Below, piece after piece: positions 35,544 through 45,894 of a DNA stretch of 64,000 bases. The translations under genes were made by a program, and so were the position numbers. This DNA comes from Sphingomonadales bacterium (GTDB lineage: Bacteria; Pseudomonadota; Alphaproteobacteria; Sphingomonadales; Sphingomonadaceae), in the NCBI GenBank assembly GCA_027486895.1, contig JAIXOE010000050.1:1-64000 (forward strand). Direction: 5' to 3'. Under the pieces are notes generated by a model that saw only the letters and a program-made list of their open reading frames with translations, made no database searches and had not been told where the DNA came from. The stretch's first letter is position 1. Every line of letters starts with the position of its first letter.

Positions 35544-37187
35544 ATGGCTAACACGATTGCCGCGAACAAGGCTGAATTGCTTGCAATTGCCAATGCGGTT
35601 GCTGCCGAAAAGATGATCGACAAGGCTATTGTCATCGAAGCGCTGGAAGAAGCCATCCAGCGCGCTGCCCGTGCGCGTTACGGTGCGGAAAATGACATTC
35701 GTGCGAAACTTGATACGCAAACTGGCGATCTTCGCCTGTGGCGCGTTGTTGAAGTCGTCGAAGAAGTCGAAGATTACTTCAAGCAGGTTGATCTGAAGCA
35801 GGCAGACAAGTTGCAAAAGGGCGCCGTTGTTGGCGACTTTATTGTCGACCCGCTGCCAGCTGTTGACCTTGGCCGTATCGATGCGCAGTCGGCAAAGCAG
35901 GTTATCTTCCAGAAGGTGCGCGATGCAGAGCGTGAGCGCCAGTTTGAAGAGTTCAAGGACCGCACAGGTGAAATCATCACTGGTGTCGTAAAGTCGGTTG
36001 AGTTCGGCCATGTTGTTGTCGACCTCGGTCGCGCTGAAGGCGTTATCCGCCGCGACCAGCAAATTCCCCGCGAAGTTGTGCGCGGCGGCGACCGCGTCCG
36101 CGCGCTCATCATGAAGGTGCAGCGCGAAAATCGTGGCCCGCAAATCCTTTTGAGCCGTGCGCACCCTGACTTCATGAAGAAGCTGTTTGCGCAGGAAGTT
36201 CCTGAAATTTACGACGGCGTCATTGAAATCAAGGCCGCTGCGCGTGATCCCGGCAGCCGCGCCAAAATTGGTGTTATCAGCCACGACAGCAGCATCGATC
36301 CCGTCGGCGCATGTGTCGGTATGAAGGGTAGTCGCGTTCAGGCCGTCGTTCAGGAAATGCAGGGCGAGAAAATCGACATCATTCCATGGTCGGAAGATAC
36401 GGCAACGTTCATCGTGAATGCACTTCAGCCTGCGACTGTTAGCCGCGTTGTCATCGACGAAGAAGAAGGCCGCATCGAAGTTGTCGTTCCTGACGATCAG
36501 TTGAGCCTTGCCATTGGCCGTCGCGGCCAGAATGTCCGTCTTGCATCGCAATTGACCGGCCGTGGCATCGATATCATGACCGAAGCGGAATCTAGCGAAA
36601 AGCGTCAGAAGGAATTTGTCGAGCGTTCGGAAATGTTCCAGCAAGAGCTGGATGTGGACGAAACCTTGGCGCAGCTTTTGGTTGCCGAAGGCTTCAGCGA
36701 ACTTGAAGAAGTTGCTTATGTCGATCCATCTGAAATCGCAGCCATCGAAGGCTTTGACGAAGGTCTGGCTGAAGAGCTTCAAAGCCGCGCGCAAGAAGCG
36801 CTTGATCGTCGTGAGGAAGCCAACCGTACTGAACGCCGCGAATTGGGTGTTGAAGATGCATTGGCGGAGCTGCCAATTCTGACTGAAGCCATGCTCGTCG
36901 TTCTGGGTAAAGCCGGTATCAAGACACTTGATGATCTCGCTGACTTGGCAACGGACGAACTGATCCAGAAGGCACGTGAGCCACGCCGCAACGAACGCAG
37001 CGATCGCGAGATGCGCCGCAACCGTACGGAAGACAAGGCTGGCGTTCTGGCGGTCTTCGGATTGTCCGAAGAACAGGGCAATGAAATCATCATGGCGGCT
37101 CGCGCGCACTGGTTTGACGACGAAGATAGCGCGCCAGCATCGGTTATCGAAGAGGAGGACGCGGTTGCAGCGGACGACTCCCAATGA
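35544..37187 (+). CDS. nusA: Transcription termination/antitermination factor NusA
   Basis: Binds RNA polymerase and nascent RNA to control pausing, termination and rRNA antitermination. 547 residues from the ATG at 35544, 4 bases after rimP. N-terminal polymerase-binding domain (1-125), S1 domain (about 133-200; GVVKSVEFGHVVVDLGRAEGVI), two KH domains (LSRAHPDFMKKLF; DPVGACVGMKGSRVQAV; IGRRGQNVRLASQLTG) and C-terminal acidic helix-hairpin repeats (VAEGFSELEEVAYV; VLGKAGIKTLDDLADL). The last 23 bases overlap ylxR. Confidence 0.96.
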   Translation: MANTIAANKAELLAIANAVAAEKMIDKAIVIEALEEAIQRAARARYGAENDIRAKLDTQTGDLRLWRVVEVVEEVEDYFKQVDLKQADKLQKGAVVGDFIVDPLPAVDLGRIDAQSAKQVIFQKVRDAERERQFEEFKDRTGEIITGVVKSVEFGHVVVDLGRAEGVIRRDQQIPREVVRGGDRVRALIMKVQRENRGPQILLSRAHPDFMKKLFAQEVPEIYDGVIEIKAAARDPGSRAKIGVISHDSSIDPVGACVGMKGSRVQAVVQEMQGEKIDIIPWSEDTATFIVNALQPATVSRVVIDEEEGRIEVVVPDDQLSLAIGRRGQNVRLASQLTGRGIDIMTEAESSEKRQKEFVERSEMFQQELDVDETLAQLLVAEGFSELEEVAYVDPSEIAAIEGFDEGLAEELQSRAQEALDRREEANRTERRELGVEDALAELPILTEAMLVVLGKAGIKTLDDLADLATDELIQKAREPRRNERSDREMRRNRTEDKAGVLAVFGLSEEQGNEIIMAARAHWFDDEDSAPASVIEEEDAVAADDSQ

Positions 37188-37875
37188 GAACCGACACTCC
37201 CCAATAAGGAAGTGCATATTGTCAGGTGAGCATGGGACTCGTGCCCAGCTCATCAGACTTGCCCTCGGGCCCGATGGCAGCATCGCGCCTGATTTGTTTG
37301 CCAAAGCCCCGGGGCGTGGCGCGTGGATTGGCGTATCTGCCGAGGAACTGAACAAAGCGCAGGAAAAGGGCAAGCTCGCGGGCTTGCTTCGCCGCGCCTT
37401 CAAAACCGACAAGATTGAAATCATTGACGACCTAAGCGGTCGCATCGACCGCGGCCTTGAAAAAGCTTTTCTCGACCGGCTTGGGTTGGAAGCGCGGGCA
37501 GGGCACCTTATATTGGGTGCCGAGAAGATCGACTCCGCATCACGCAGTGGTCAGGTTCGTTTGCTCCTACATGCATCCGATGCCAGTGCAGACGGAAGCG
37601 GCAAACGCGATCAGGCATGGCGCGTTGGTGAAGATGCCGAAGGGACAGGCAAGGGTGGTTTGAAACTTCCCATTGGCCGTGACGCATTGTCTGGAGCGCT
37701 TGGACGGTCAAATGCCGTTCATGTCGCATTGATTGACCAAAAAGCAGCAGATCGGGTGATGCATCATCTTGGACGCTGGCTAAATTTCAAAGGATGCAGT
37801 AATGCGCCCCTCGATTCCGCAGCTTCGGTTGTGGACGTGTGGGGCCATATTTCTGACGTCTCCGCAATTGACTGA
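37165..37875 (+). CDS. ylxR: DUF448 (YlxR) RNA-binding protein with L7Ae-like C-terminal part (TTG start)
   Basis: The conserved partner gene between nusA and infB, a nucleic-acid-binding protein. I place the start at TTG 37165, inside the nusA 3' end: AGAGGAGG (37151-37158) stands 6 bases upstream, and this gives (M)QRTTPNENRHSPIRKCILSGEHGTRAQLIRLALGPDG, keeping the conserved RKC motif. A later TTG (37219) would lose it; the ATG at 37184 is out of frame. 236 residues: YlxR domain at about 10-85 (PGRGAWIGV), then an L7Ae/ribosomal-type domain (AGHLILGAEKIDSASRSGQVRLLLHASDAS). The function is probably RNA binding. Confidence 0.86.
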   Translation: MQRTTPNENRHSPIRKCILSGEHGTRAQLIRLALGPDGSIAPDLFAKAPGRGAWIGVSAEELNKAQEKGKLAGLLRRAFKTDKIEIIDDLSGRIDRGLEKAFLDRLGLEARAGHLILGAEKIDSASRSGQVRLLLHASDASADGSGKRDQAWRVGEDAEGTGKGGLKLPIGRDALSGALGRSNAVHVALIDQKAADRVMHHLGRWLNFKGCSNAPLDSAASVVDVWGHISDVSAID

Positions 37876-37896
37876 GTAAGGACGGGTTCTGTTTCG

Positions 37897-40440
37897 ATGA
37901 GTGATGATACCAATAATAAGCCGACATTAACGCGCAAGCCGCTCACTTTGAGCCGCTCGCTCGAGTCTGGTGAAGTCAAACAGACCTTTAGCCATGGCCG
38001 CACCAACAAGGTTGTTGTTGAGGTCAAGCGCAAGAAGCTTGTCGGTAAGCCCGGTTACGCTCCTGAGCCTGAAGTGGCCGCGCCTCCTCCACCTCCGCCG
38101 CCACCCACTGCGCCTGTAGCGGCTGCACCGACGCCGGCTCCCGCCGCACCTGCACCACGCCCGACCGGTAACGACATGCTCAGCCGTCAGGAACGTCAGG
38201 CAAAGCTGCTTCGCGAAGCGGAAGAAGCGCGTCTTACAATGCTTGAAGAAAGCAGCCGCCGTGAAGCGGAACAGCGTGCGCAGCGCGCCGAAGACGAGCG
38301 CCAGCGTGCGCAAGCCAATCGTGAGGAAGCAGCTGCTCCGCCGCCGCCGCCTCCACCGCCAGCTGCAGCAGCGCCTGTTGAGCCTGAGACATTTGAACCC
38401 GTTGCTGAAGAAGCCAACAAGGATGGTGCAGCGCCTGCACCGCGCCGCTTTACACCCGTTGAAGCGCCTAAGCGTCCTGAGCGTGAGCGCGAAGAAGCCA
38501 AGAAAGCACCACATCGCCCAACGCGTGGCGCAGCGGACGATCGCCGCCAATCAGGCAAGCTGACTGTTACCCGCGCGCTTGAGGGCGATGATGGTGCTCG
38601 TGCCCGTTCGCTCGCCGCGCTGAAGCGTGCGCGGGAGAAGGAAAAGCGTTTGCATGGTGGTGGCAACCGTCAGGCTCAGGTCAAGCAGACCCGCGACGTC
38701 GTTGTACCTGAAACGATTACCGTGCAGGAACTTGCTAACCGTATGGCCGAAAAGGGCAGCGACTTGGTCAAGGCACTGTTCAAGATGGGCATGCCGGTCA
38801 CGATCAACGAGACAATCGACCAAGATACGGCGGAATTGCTCGTCGAAGAGTTTGGCCACAACATCACGCGCGTTTCTGACGCTGACGTTGACATCGTCCA
38901 TGATGAAGATGTTGATGCCGTAGAAACATTGAAGGCACGTCCACCTGTGGTCACGGTCATGGGACATGTCGACCATGGCAAGACATCACTTCTCGATGCC
39001 TTGCGCGGCGCGAATGTCGTTTCGGGCGAAGCTGGCGGTATTACGCAGCACATCGGTGCGTATCAGGTGAAGGCAAAGGATGGCTCGCTCATCACCTTCC
39101 TCGATACACCGGGCCACGAAGCGTTTACGCAAATGCGCCAACGTGGTGCCTCGGTGACCGATATCGTCATTCTTGTGGTTGCAGCCGACGACGGATTGAT
39201 GCCCCAGACGATTGAAGCGATTAAGCATGCCAAGGCCGCCAATGTGCCGATGATTGTTGCGATCAACAAGGTCGACAAGGAAGGGGCAAACCCACAGAAG
39301 GTGCGTGAACGTCTTTTGGAGCATGAAGTCGTCGTAGAAGCGATGGGCGGCGAGGTTCAGGACGTGGAAGTGTCCGCGCTGAAGAAAACCGGCTTGGATG
39401 ATCTGCTCGACAAGCTGGCGCTTCAAGCCGAAGTTATGGAACTCAAGTCCAATCCTGATCGTGCGGCGGAAGCCGTTGTGGTTGAGGCGCAGCTTGATAA
39501 GGGTCGAGGCGCAGTTGCAACCGTTCTGGTCAAGCGCGGAACATTGAAGCGTGGCGACATATTCGTTGTTGGTGCACAAAGCGGCAAGGTCCGTGCGTTG
39601 GTTAATGATAAGGGCCAACAGGTTTCCGAAGCTGGCCCAGCAACGCCGGTCGAAGTGCTCGGCCTGACGGGTGTGCCATCTGCTGGTGACGTACTGACCG
39701 TTGTGGAAAACGAAGCGCGTGCGCGTGAAGTTGCCCTGTACCGTAAGGAACAGTCAACGAAGGTGCGTACTGCGCAAGTCACGCCAAATCTTGAAAACCT
39801 GTTTGATAACCTGTCCGCCACGCGCGCGATGGAATATCCTGTGGTCATCAAGGGCGATGTGCAGGGTTCAGTCGAAGCGATTGTGACTGCGTTGAACAAC
39901 ATCTCCACAGACGAAATCAAGGTTCGCGTTCTGTTGGCTGGCGTTGGCGGTATCACGGAATCGGATATGCTCCTTGCAGCCGCATCCAATGCGCCTTTGA
40001 TTGGTTTTAATGTTCGTCCGAACAGCAAGGCTGCGGCGCTTGCGAAACGTGACCGGGTTCGGTTGAAATATTTCGATGTGATTTATCACCTGACCGCTGA
40101 CATCGCCAAGGAAATGGCGGGCGAGCTTGGTCCAGAAATTATCGAAACCGTCGTTGGACGCGCAGAGGTCAAGGACGTGTTCAAGTCGGGCAAGCGCGAC
40201 AAGGCTGCTGGTTTGCTGGTCACAGAAGGCATCATCAAAAAAGGCCTTCACGCACGTCTTACCCGCGAAGACGTCATTGTGTCGAAAACCACAATTGCTT
40301 CGCTTCGCCGTTTCAAAGACAATATCGACGAAGTTCGTGCTGGTCTCGAATGTGGTGTCGTGTTGGCGGATACCAACGACGTCAAGGCAGGCGATATGCT
40401 CGAAGTCTTTGAAGTCGAGGAACGTGAACGGACGTTGTGA
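37897..40440 (+). CDS. infB: Translation initiation factor IF-2
   Basis: GTPase placing initiator tRNA on the 30S subunit. 847 residues. N-terminal region 1-270 is low complexity, with two proline/alanine runs ([24 protein letters not shown]) and charged helices ([28 protein letters not shown]); then IF2 N-domain ([25 protein letters not shown]), the G domain with G1 [13 protein letters not shown]3 DTPGHE and G4 NKVDK, and C-terminal beta-barrel domains. Its TGA overlaps the palindrome TGAGCTTAGCTCA (40438-40450). Confidence 0.96.
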   Translation: MSDDTNNKPTLTRKPLTLSRSLESGEVKQTFSHGRTNKVVVEVKRKKLVGKPGYAPEPEVAAPPPPPPPPTAPVAAAPTPAPAAPAPRPTGNDMLSRQERQAKLLREAEEARLTMLEESSRREAEQRAQRAEDERQRAQANREEAAAPPPPPPPPAAAAPVEPETFEPVAEEANKDGAAPAPRRFTPVEAPKRPEREREEAKKAPHRPTRGAADDRRQSGKLTVTRALEGDDGARARSLAALKRAREKEKRLHGGGNRQAQVKQTRDVVVPETITVQELANRMAEKGSDLVKALFKMGMPVTINETIDQDTAELLVEEFGHNITRVSDADVDIVHDEDVDAVETLKARPPVVTVMGHVDHGKTSLLDALRGANVVSGEAGGITQHIGAYQVKAKDGSLITFLDTPGHEAFTQMRQRGASVTDIVILVVAADDGLMPQTIEAIKHAKAANVPMIVAINKVDKEGANPQKVRERLLEHEVVVEAMGGEVQDVEVSALKKTGLDDLLDKLALQAEVMELKSNPDRAAEAVVVEAQLDKGRGAVATVLVKRGTLKRGDIFVVGAQSGKVRALVNDKGQQVSEAGPATPVEVLGLTGVPSAGDVLTVVENEARAREVALYRKEQSTKVRTAQVTPNLENLFDNLSATRAMEYPVVIKGDVQGSVEAIVTALNNISTDEIKVRVLLAGVGGITESDMLLAAASNAPLIGFNVRPNSKAAALAKRDRVRLKYFDVIYHLTADIAKEMAGELGPEIIETVVGRAEVKDVFKSGKRDKAAGLLVTEGIIKKGLHARLTREDVIVSKTTIASLRRFKDNIDEVRAGLECGVVLADTNDVKAGDMLEVFEVEERERTL

Positions 40441-40469
40441 GCTTAGCTCAATCCTGAAAGGGGAGCTTT

Positions 40470-40889
40470 ATGGCCAAGCATAACGACACAGGTCTCGAAG
40501 GCCGTTCCGTGCGGCTGCTGCGCGTAGGTGAGCAATTCCGGCATATCCTGTCGGAACTGCTCGCGCGCAACGAAGTGCATGATGACGTCCTCAACAGCCA
40601 CAGCGTGAGCGTTACGGAAGTGCGTATGTCGCCTGATTTGCGCCACGCAACGGCATTCATTAAGCCGCTGCTGGGTGCGAATGAAGAAAAAGTGCTTAAG
40701 GCACTGCGCACCAATACGGCGTTTTTTCAAAAGGAAGTCGCGTCGCGGGTGAGCATGAAATATGCGGCAAAGCTGAAATTTCTGGCGGATGACAGCTTTG
40801 ACCAGGCGACGCATATCGAAGGCTTATTGGCGCAGCCCAAGGTGCAGCAAGATCTGACCGAAGACGTGGACGACGGCGACGCAGAATAA
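40470..40889 (+). CDS. rbfA: Ribosome-binding factor A
   Basis: A KH-like 30S assembly factor acting on the 16S rRNA 5' region. 139 residues with [44 protein letters not shown] and [20 protein letters not shown]. Start preceded by AAAGGGGAG. Its TAA shares a base with the tdk start (TAATG), so tdk is coupled to it. Confidence 0.94.
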   Translation: MAKHNDTGLEGRSVRLLRVGEQFRHILSELLARNEVHDDVLNSHSVSVTEVRMSPDLRHATAFIKPLLGANEEKVLKALRTNTAFFQKEVASRVSMKYAAKLKFLADDSFDQATHIEGLLAQPKVQQDLTEDVDDGDAE

Positions 40890-41470
40890 TGGCTAAGCTG
40901 TATTTCTATTATGCATCAATGAACGCCGGCAAATCGTCGACATTGTTGCAGGCGGCATTTAACTATGGCGAGCGCGGCATGAAGGTCATGCTGTGGACCG
41001 CCGCGATTGACGACCGCCCGGGTTTCGGCGCCATCAGCTCGCGCATTGGACTTGCGGGCGACGCAAGCCGGTTTGAAGGCACAACCGATATAGAAGGTGC
41101 TGTCCTCGCCCGGCACGCAGAGACGCCTTTGGCATGCGTGCTTATTGACGAAGCACAGTTTTTGACCAAGGAACAGGTGTGGCAGGCAGCAAGCCTCGCC
41201 GACAAGGCGGGCATTGCGGTCGTTTGCTATGGCTTGCGCACCGATTTTCAGGGTGAGCTGTTTCCCGGCTCTGCTGCGTTGCTGGGCATAGCTGACAGCC
41301 TTGTTGAGTTAAAAGGTGTCTGCGACTGCGGCCGCAAAGCAACGATGAATTTGCGGGTTGATGAGACAGGCAAAGCCGTGGTCGACGGAGCACAAACCGA
41401 GATCGGCGGGGATGATCGCTACATCGCAATGTGCCGAAAGCATTTTAACGCGGCGCGCGGGTTAGGCTGA
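40889..41470 (+). CDS. tdk: Thymidine kinase (TK1 type)
   Basis: Phosphorylates thymidine for salvage into dTMP. 193 residues. P-loop YYASMNAGKSSTLL, Walker B-like VLIDEAQFL, lasso-loop zinc site C-D-C and CRKH, and the substrate strand GLRTDFQGELFPGS, all as in bacterial type II kinases. Its position between rbfA and truB is unusual and the coupling (TAATG) is tight. Confidence 0.94.
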   Translation: MAKLYFYYASMNAGKSSTLLQAAFNYGERGMKVMLWTAAIDDRPGFGAISSRIGLAGDASRFEGTTDIEGAVLARHAETPLACVLIDEAQFLTKEQVWQAASLADKAGIAVVCYGLRTDFQGELFPGSAALLGIADSLVELKGVCDCGRKATMNLRVDETGKAVVDGAQTEIGGDDRYIAMCRKHFNAARGLG

Positions 41471-41513
41471 CTTTTCATTTGCCGTTCATCAAGAAAGGCA
41501 TATCATCGGGCTT

Positions 41514-41945
41514 ATGATGAAAAATGCCATCCTCTCATTGTTGGCGGCAGCTGCCATCGCGGCGCCCGCTCATTGCAAAAAACTCGAGCCGCATGTGTGG
41601 CCCGAGGTCGGCGTGGAAACCAAGATCAATTTCCCCAACCAAGGCGCAATCCGCAACTTTGAAGCCGATGGCAATGAAGGCATCTGGTTGGAAGACCGGC
41701 AACGGCGCTGGTATTATGCGGAATTGCTCGGCGGATGTCAGGAACTCAACTTCGCGCAAGCCATTGGGTTTGATACGCGCGGTTCGGCAACCTTCGATAA
41801 GTTCAGCACGATCATCGTTGCTGGCGATAAATGCCAGATTGCCAGTCTTGTAACTGCGAATAAGCCCTTGCCACGCAAGGAGCGGCAGAAGCTTCGCAAG
41901 CAGGCTTTGGCTGCAGGCAAGGACGTTGCTGCGCCTTCAAATTGA
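41514..41945 (+). CDS. DUF6491-type small exported protein
   Basis: A 143-residue protein with a signal peptide (1-20, MMKNAILSLLAAAAIAAPAH). The body reads INFPNQGAIRNFEADGNEGIWLEDRQRRWYYAELLGGCQELNFAQAIGFDTRGSATFDKFSTIIVAGDKCQIASL, which I recognise as the DUF6491 type. The two cysteines (75 and 107) could pair. The family is uncharacterised; the pattern fits a periplasmic beta-rich fold. It has no obvious link to the translation genes around it. Confidence 0.75.
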   Translation: MMKNAILSLLAAAAIAAPAHCKKLEPHVWPEVGVETKINFPNQGAIRNFEADGNEGIWLEDRQRRWYYAELLGGCQELNFAQAIGFDTRGSATFDKFSTIIVAGDKCQIASLVTANKPLPRKERQKLRKQALAAGKDVAAPSN

Positions 41946-41977
41946 CTTGATGCCACGCCGCGCCCTAAAGGGCGGGC

Positions 41978-42892
41978 ATGCATGGTTGGATCATCCTAGA
42001 TAAACCGCTTGGGTTGGGTTCAACGCAGGCCGTTGCAGCCGTAAAGCGCAACTTGCGTTCTGCCGGTTTCGGCAAGGTCAAAGTCGGGCATGGTGGCACG
42101 CTTGACCCGCTGGCAACGGGCGTTCTGCCCATCGCTTTGGGTGAGGCTACCAAATTATGTGGTCGGATGCTGGACGCGTCAAAGACGTATGATTTCACAA
42201 TCAGCTTTGGGATTGAAACCAGCGGTCTCGATGCCGAAGGCGATGTTGTTGCAACTTCAGAGGTTCGGCCAACGCTCGAACAGGTGCAGCAGGTGCTGGC
42301 GCAGTTTACCGGTCCAATTGAACAGATACCTCCTGCTTACTCAGCGATCAAAATCGATGGCAAGCGCGCTTATGATTTGGCGCGGGCGGGGGAATCGGTC
42401 GAGATGAAGTCGCGGGCGGTGACGGTATACGGGCTTTTGGTCCGGCAGGCGGAACCTCCTTCTCCCGGTGACGCCCCATTGACGTCAATTACACTGACTG
42501 CCGACGTTTCCAAAGGCACGTACATCCGAAGCTTGGCGCGCGATATCGCATATGCTTTGGGTACTGTGGGCCATGTCTCTATGCTGCGCCGCACGCGGGC
42601 AGGCCCTTTTGCCCTGAATGGCGCGATTTCGCTGGACAAACTCAATGCATTCGGCCAAGGGGCAGCCCAAGAAGACGTTATCTTGCCGATAGAGGCAGGG
42701 CTGGTCGACATCCCGGCTCTTGATCTCTCCCCGGAACAGGCAAGGGCGATCCAACAGGGTCGCGTCTTGACCGGGATTGCCATGAAAGATGGGCTACATT
42801 GGGCGAGGGGCGCAGATTTGCGGCCTATTGCACTGGTGGAGAACATCGACGGTGCATTAAAAACCGTCCGTGGCTTTAACCTAACTCCGTGA
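41978..42892 (+). CDS. truB: tRNA pseudouridine(55) synthase TruB
   Basis: Makes pseudouridine 55 in the T-loop of tRNAs. 304 residues. Starts [19 protein letters not shown]; catalytic Asp43 in [15 protein letters not shown]; the PUA-like C-terminal part is [15 protein letters not shown] hairpin CGCCC-TAAA-GGGCG (41961-41974) ends 3 bases before the ATG, so the start region may be structured. Confidence 0.94.
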   Translation: MHGWIILDKPLGLGSTQAVAAVKRNLRSAGFGKVKVGHGGTLDPLATGVLPIALGEATKLCGRMLDASKTYDFTISFGIETSGLDAEGDVVATSEVRPTLEQVQQVLAQFTGPIEQIPPAYSAIKIDGKRAYDLARAGESVEMKSRAVTVYGLLVRQAEPPSPGDAPLTSITLTADVSKGTYIRSLARDIAYALGTVGHVSMLRRTRAGPFALNGAISLDKLNAFGQGAAQEDVILPIEAGLVDIPALDLSPEQARAIQQGRVLTGIAMKDGLHWARGADLRPIALVENIDGALKTVRGFNLTP

Positions 42893-42908
42893 TGTTCGAA
42901 GGAAAAAT

Positions 42909-43178
42909 ATGTCAATTACTGCAGAACGCAAAGCCCAGGTCATCAAAGAGCACGCTCGCGAGCCTAACGATACCGGATCACCAGAAGTGCAGGTCGCAAT
43001 CATTACCGACCGTATCAACACTCTGACGGCGCACTTTAAAGACCACCACAAGGATAATCATTCGCGTCGTGGTCTTCTCCAGATGGTCAACAAGCGTCGT
43101 TCGCTGTTGGATTATCTGAAAAAAATCGATGGCGACCGTTACGCGGCACTCATCGCGAAGCTTGGTCTTCGTAAGTAA
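42909..43178 (+). CDS. rpsO: 30S ribosomal protein S15
   Basis: Primary 16S rRNA binding protein and nucleator of the platform. 89 residues of the four-helix fold: [56 protein letters not shown] lies upstream of the ATG. It is followed by an intrinsic terminator and then pnp, the classic rpsO-pnp order. Confidence 0.96.
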   Translation: MSITAERKAQVIKEHAREPNDTGSPEVQVAIITDRINTLTAHFKDHHKDNHSRRGLLQMVNKRRSLLDYLKKIDGDRYAALIAKLGLRK

Positions 43179-43185
43179 AAATCAC

Positions 43186-43213
43186 AAAGCGGCCTCAATC
43201 GGGGCCGCTTTTT
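43186..43213 (+). terminator. rpsO intrinsic terminator
   Basis: AAAGCGGCC pairs with GGCCGCTTT across an 8-base loop, followed by TT, 8 bases after the S15 stop. It separates rpsO from pnp; read-through would be needed for a joint transcript. Confidence 0.88.
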
Positions 43214-43248
43214 GCATGGGGGGTCCGGCAATGAGGCTGGACTGCCAT

Positions 43249-43292
43249 GGGGCTTTGAAATGCCCCGGCCGTTTGCGGATCGGATCATCCGC
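43249..43292 (+). promoter_or_regulatory. pnp leader with two hairpins
   Basis: Two local stems sit between the rpsO terminator and the pnp start: GGGGC-N8-GCCCC (43249-43266) and GCGGAT-CGGATC-ATCCGC (43275-43292). In E. coli the pnp leader hairpin is cleaved by RNase III and the mRNA is autoregulated by PNPase. A similar role here is inferred from position only. Confidence 0.4.
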
Positions 43293-43341
43293 TCAATTGA
43301 GGCCCCGCATCGCATAGGGCATGCGGGTCAAAGGAAAATCT

Positions 43342-45678
43342 ATGTTTAATACGAAAACTGTATCAATCGAGTGGGGCGGACAAACCCTGACACTCGAAAC
43401 GGGTAAGGTTGCCCGTCAAGCTGATGGCGCTGTTATGGCGTCTTTGGGCGAAACCGTTGTACTTTGCGCGGTTACCGCGGCGAAGTCGGTAAAGGATGGT
43501 CAGGACTTCTTCCCATTGACCGTTCACTATCAAGAAAAATATTCGGCAGCCGGACGTATTCCCGGTGGCTTCTTCAAGCGGGAACGCGGCGCGACTGAAA
43601 AGGAAACTTTGGTTTCGCGTTTGATCGACCGTCCACTGCGTCCTTTGTTCCCAGAAGGTTTCTACAACGAAATTAACTGTATTGCTCAGGTTTTGAGCTA
43701 TGATGGCCATAACGAACCTGATGTGCTTGCACTGGTTGCGGCATCGGCAGCGATGACCATTTCTGGCGTTCCTTTCATGGGCCCAATCGGCGCAGCGCGC
43801 GTTGGTTACCTGAACGGCGAATATATCCTGAACCCGACTGACGAACAGGTTGCTGAAGGCGACCTCGATCTCGTTGTTGCAGCGACATACGACGCGGTGA
43901 TGATGGTGGAATCCGAAGCCAATGAACTTTCGGAAGAAGTCATGCTCGGCGCCGTCCTGTTTGCACATGACGCGTGTAAGGAAGTTGTCAAAGCGATCAT
44001 CAAGCTTGCTGAACAAGCTGCCAAGGATCCTTGGGCAATGGCTGAACAGGCTGACCTTTCCGCTGCCAAGGATAAGCTTAAGAAGCTTATCGGCAAGGAC
44101 ATCGCTGCTGCTTACAAAATTACCGACAAGTCGGCGCGTTCAAACGCACTCAACGAAGCGCGCGCTGCTGCAAAGGCTGCCTTCACCGATGCGTCCCCGC
44201 AGGACCAGATGGCTGCTGGCAAGCTGATGAAGAAGCTTGAGGCTGAAATCGTCCGCGGCGCTATCTTAAAAGACGGCACTCGCATCGACGGACGTAAGAC
44301 AAACCAAATTCGTCCGATTTTGGCAGAAACGCACTTCCTGCCACGCTCGCACGGTTCGGCTTTGTTCACCCGCGGCGAAACACAGACGATCGCAACCTGC
44401 ACCTTGGGCACCAAGGACGCAGAGCAGATGATCGACGGTCTTGGCGGTTTGCATTATGAAAACTTCATGCTGCACTACAACTTCCCGCCCTACAGCGTTG
44501 GTGAAGTTGGTCGTTTCGGCGCACCAAGCCGTCGCGACATCGGCCATGGTAAGCTTGCATGGCGCGCACTTCATGCCGTGCTGCCAACCAAGGAAGATTT
44601 CCCGTACACAATCCGTATCACCAGCGACATTACCGAATCGAACGGTTCGTCGTCGATGGCGTCGGTTTGCGGTGGAAGCCTTGCGATGATGGATGCTGGC
44701 GTTCCTTTGAAGCGTCCGGTATCGGGTATCGCAATGGGCTTGATCCTTGAAGGCAAGGATTATGCAATTCTGTCGGACATCTTGGGTGATGAAGATCATC
44801 TCGGCGACATGGATTTCAAGGTTGCTGGTACGTCAGAAGGCATCACCACGATGCAGATGGACATCAAGATTGCCGGTATTACCCGCGAAATCTTTGAAGC
44901 TGCACTGAACCAAGCCAAGGAAGGCCGCGCGCACATCCTTGGTGAAATGGCAAAAGCCCTGGGCGAAGCCCGCGGTGAATTGTCGGCGCACGCACCACGT
45001 ATCGAAACGATGCAAATCGACAAAGCGAAGATCCGCGACATCATCGGTACCGGTGGCAAAGTCATTCGCGAAATTGTCGCTACAACTGGCGCGAAGGTCG
45101 ACATTGACGATGAAGGTCTCATCAAGATCTCGTCGTCCGACATTGCCCAGATTGAAGCTGCACGTAAGTGGATTTCCGGCATCGTCGAAGAAGCTGAAGT
45201 CGGCAAAGTCTATGACGGCAAGGTCGTAAATCTCGTCGATTTCGGTGCGTTCGTAAACTTCATGGGTGGCAAGGACGGTCTCGTCCACGTCAGCGAAATG
45301 CGCAATGAGCGTGTTGAGAAGGTTACTGACGTCGTCAGCGAAGGCATGGACGTCAAGGTCAAGGTTCTTGAAATCGACCCACGTGGTAAGGTTCGCCTTT
45401 CGATGCGCGTCGTAGATCAGGAAACCGGTGAAGAACTGGAAGACACACGCCCGCCACGTGAAAAGAGCGAGCGCAGCGATCGCGGTCCCCGTCGTGAAGG
45501 CGGCGGTGGCGGACGCGGCGAAGGCCGTGGCGATCGTGGACCTCGTCGTGATGGCGGTGGACGCGATGGTGGTCGGGGCGAAGGCCGCGGCGACCGTGGT
45601 CCACGCCAAGAGCGTTCAGAGGGCGGAAACAACGGCGGGGGCGATCCCGACCATGTTCCAGCGTTCCTGAAGGACTAA
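43342..45678 (+). CDS. pnp: Polyribonucleotide nucleotidyltransferase (PNPase)
   Basis: The 3'-5' phosphorolytic exoribonuclease of RNA decay. 778 residues from the ATG at 43342 (AAAGGAAAA upstream): two RNase PH domains ([24 protein letters not shown]; second with [12 protein letters not shown]), KH domain ([11 protein letters not shown]), S1 domain ([30 protein letters not shown]) and a long C-terminal tail rich in Arg, Gly and Asp. The tail, about 75 residues with repeats of [12 protein letters not shown], resembles RGG-type RNA-binding or low-complexity segments. It ends with DHVPAFLKD. The ATG at 43321 would add seven residues. Confidence 0.96.
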   Translation: MFNTKTVSIEWGGQTLTLETGKVARQADGAVMASLGETVVLCAVTAAKSVKDGQDFFPLTVHYQEKYSAAGRIPGGFFKRERGATEKETLVSRLIDRPLRPLFPEGFYNEINCIAQVLSYDGHNEPDVLALVAASAAMTISGVPFMGPIGAARVGYLNGEYILNPTDEQVAEGDLDLVVAATYDAVMMVESEANELSEEVMLGAVLFAHDACKEVVKAIIKLAEQAAKDPWAMAEQADLSAAKDKLKKLIGKDIAAAYKITDKSARSNALNEARAAAKAAFTDASPQDQMAAGKLMKKLEAEIVRGAILKDGTRIDGRKTNQIRPILAETHFLPRSHGSALFTRGETQTIATCTLGTKDAEQMIDGLGGLHYENFMLHYNFPPYSVGEVGRFGAPSRRDIGHGKLAWRALHAVLPTKEDFPYTIRITSDITESNGSSSMASVCGGSLAMMDAGVPLKRPVSGIAMGLILEGKDYAILSDILGDEDHLGDMDFKVAGTSEGITTMQMDIKIAGITREIFEAALNQAKEGRAHILGEMAKALGEARGELSAHAPRIETMQIDKAKIRDIIGTGGKVIREIVATTGAKVDIDDEGLIKISSSDIAQIEAARKWISGIVEEAEVGKVYDGKVVNLVDFGAFVNFMGGKDGLVHVSEMRNERVEKVTDVVSEGMDVKVKVLEIDPRGKVRLSMRVVDQETGEELEDTRPPREKSERSDRGPRREGGGGGRGEGRGDRGPRRDGGGRDGGRGEGRGDRGPRQERSEGGNNGGGDPDHVPAFLKD
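45505..45615 (+). repeat. Imperfect tandem repeats encoding the RG-rich PNPase tail
   Basis: The 3' end of pnp carries at least two diverged copies of the unit encoding [12 protein letters not shown], with glycine spacers. The DNA differs mostly at third positions, so the protein repeat seems kept by selection rather than by recent duplication. Confidence 0.65.
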
Positions 45679-45721
45679 GCCCAAGCGGCATACAGAACAT
45701 CCTGCAAAAGGATTGGAGAGG

Positions 45722-45750
45722 AAAAGGGGTCGCTTCGGTGGCCCCTTTTT
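45722..45750 (+). terminator. pnp intrinsic terminator
   Basis: AAAAGGGG pairs with CCCCTTTT around a short loop that can add further weak pairs, ending in TTTTT. It lies 44 bases after the pnp stop. Confidence 0.88.
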
Positions 45751-45894
45751 CATTATGGGCTTTGGCTGTTGCTGATGGGCAAAGCATGTTGCCAGCGAAG
45801 CCTTCGCGCCTTCAGTTCATGCCCGATACAGCATCTCGCACTAACATGCGCAAAACCCTTGGCGACGGCCCCAAGAGTATCTAAGGACAATCCC

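Noticed and set aside
35475-37445. 656-codon open frame antisense to nusA
   Set aside because: It is wholly inside and beyond nusA and ylxR, rich in residues mirrored from the nusA codon pattern, with no start signal and no recognisable domain. It reflects the biased codon use of the sense strand.
38040-38400. Repetitive GC-rich DNA in infB considered as a repeat element
   Set aside because: It encodes the proline/alanine-rich linker of IF-2, which is normal for alphaproteobacteria.
44833-45609. 258-codon frame antisense to the 3' end of pnp
   Set aside because: Alanine/threonine/phenylalanine-rich mirror of the RG-rich tail; no domain, and the sense gene is certain.
45440-45660. Repetitive DNA at the pnp end considered as a CRISPR-like or mobile repeat
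   Set aside because: The repeats are in frame, encode the RG-rich tail, and have no spacer structure or flanking target duplication.
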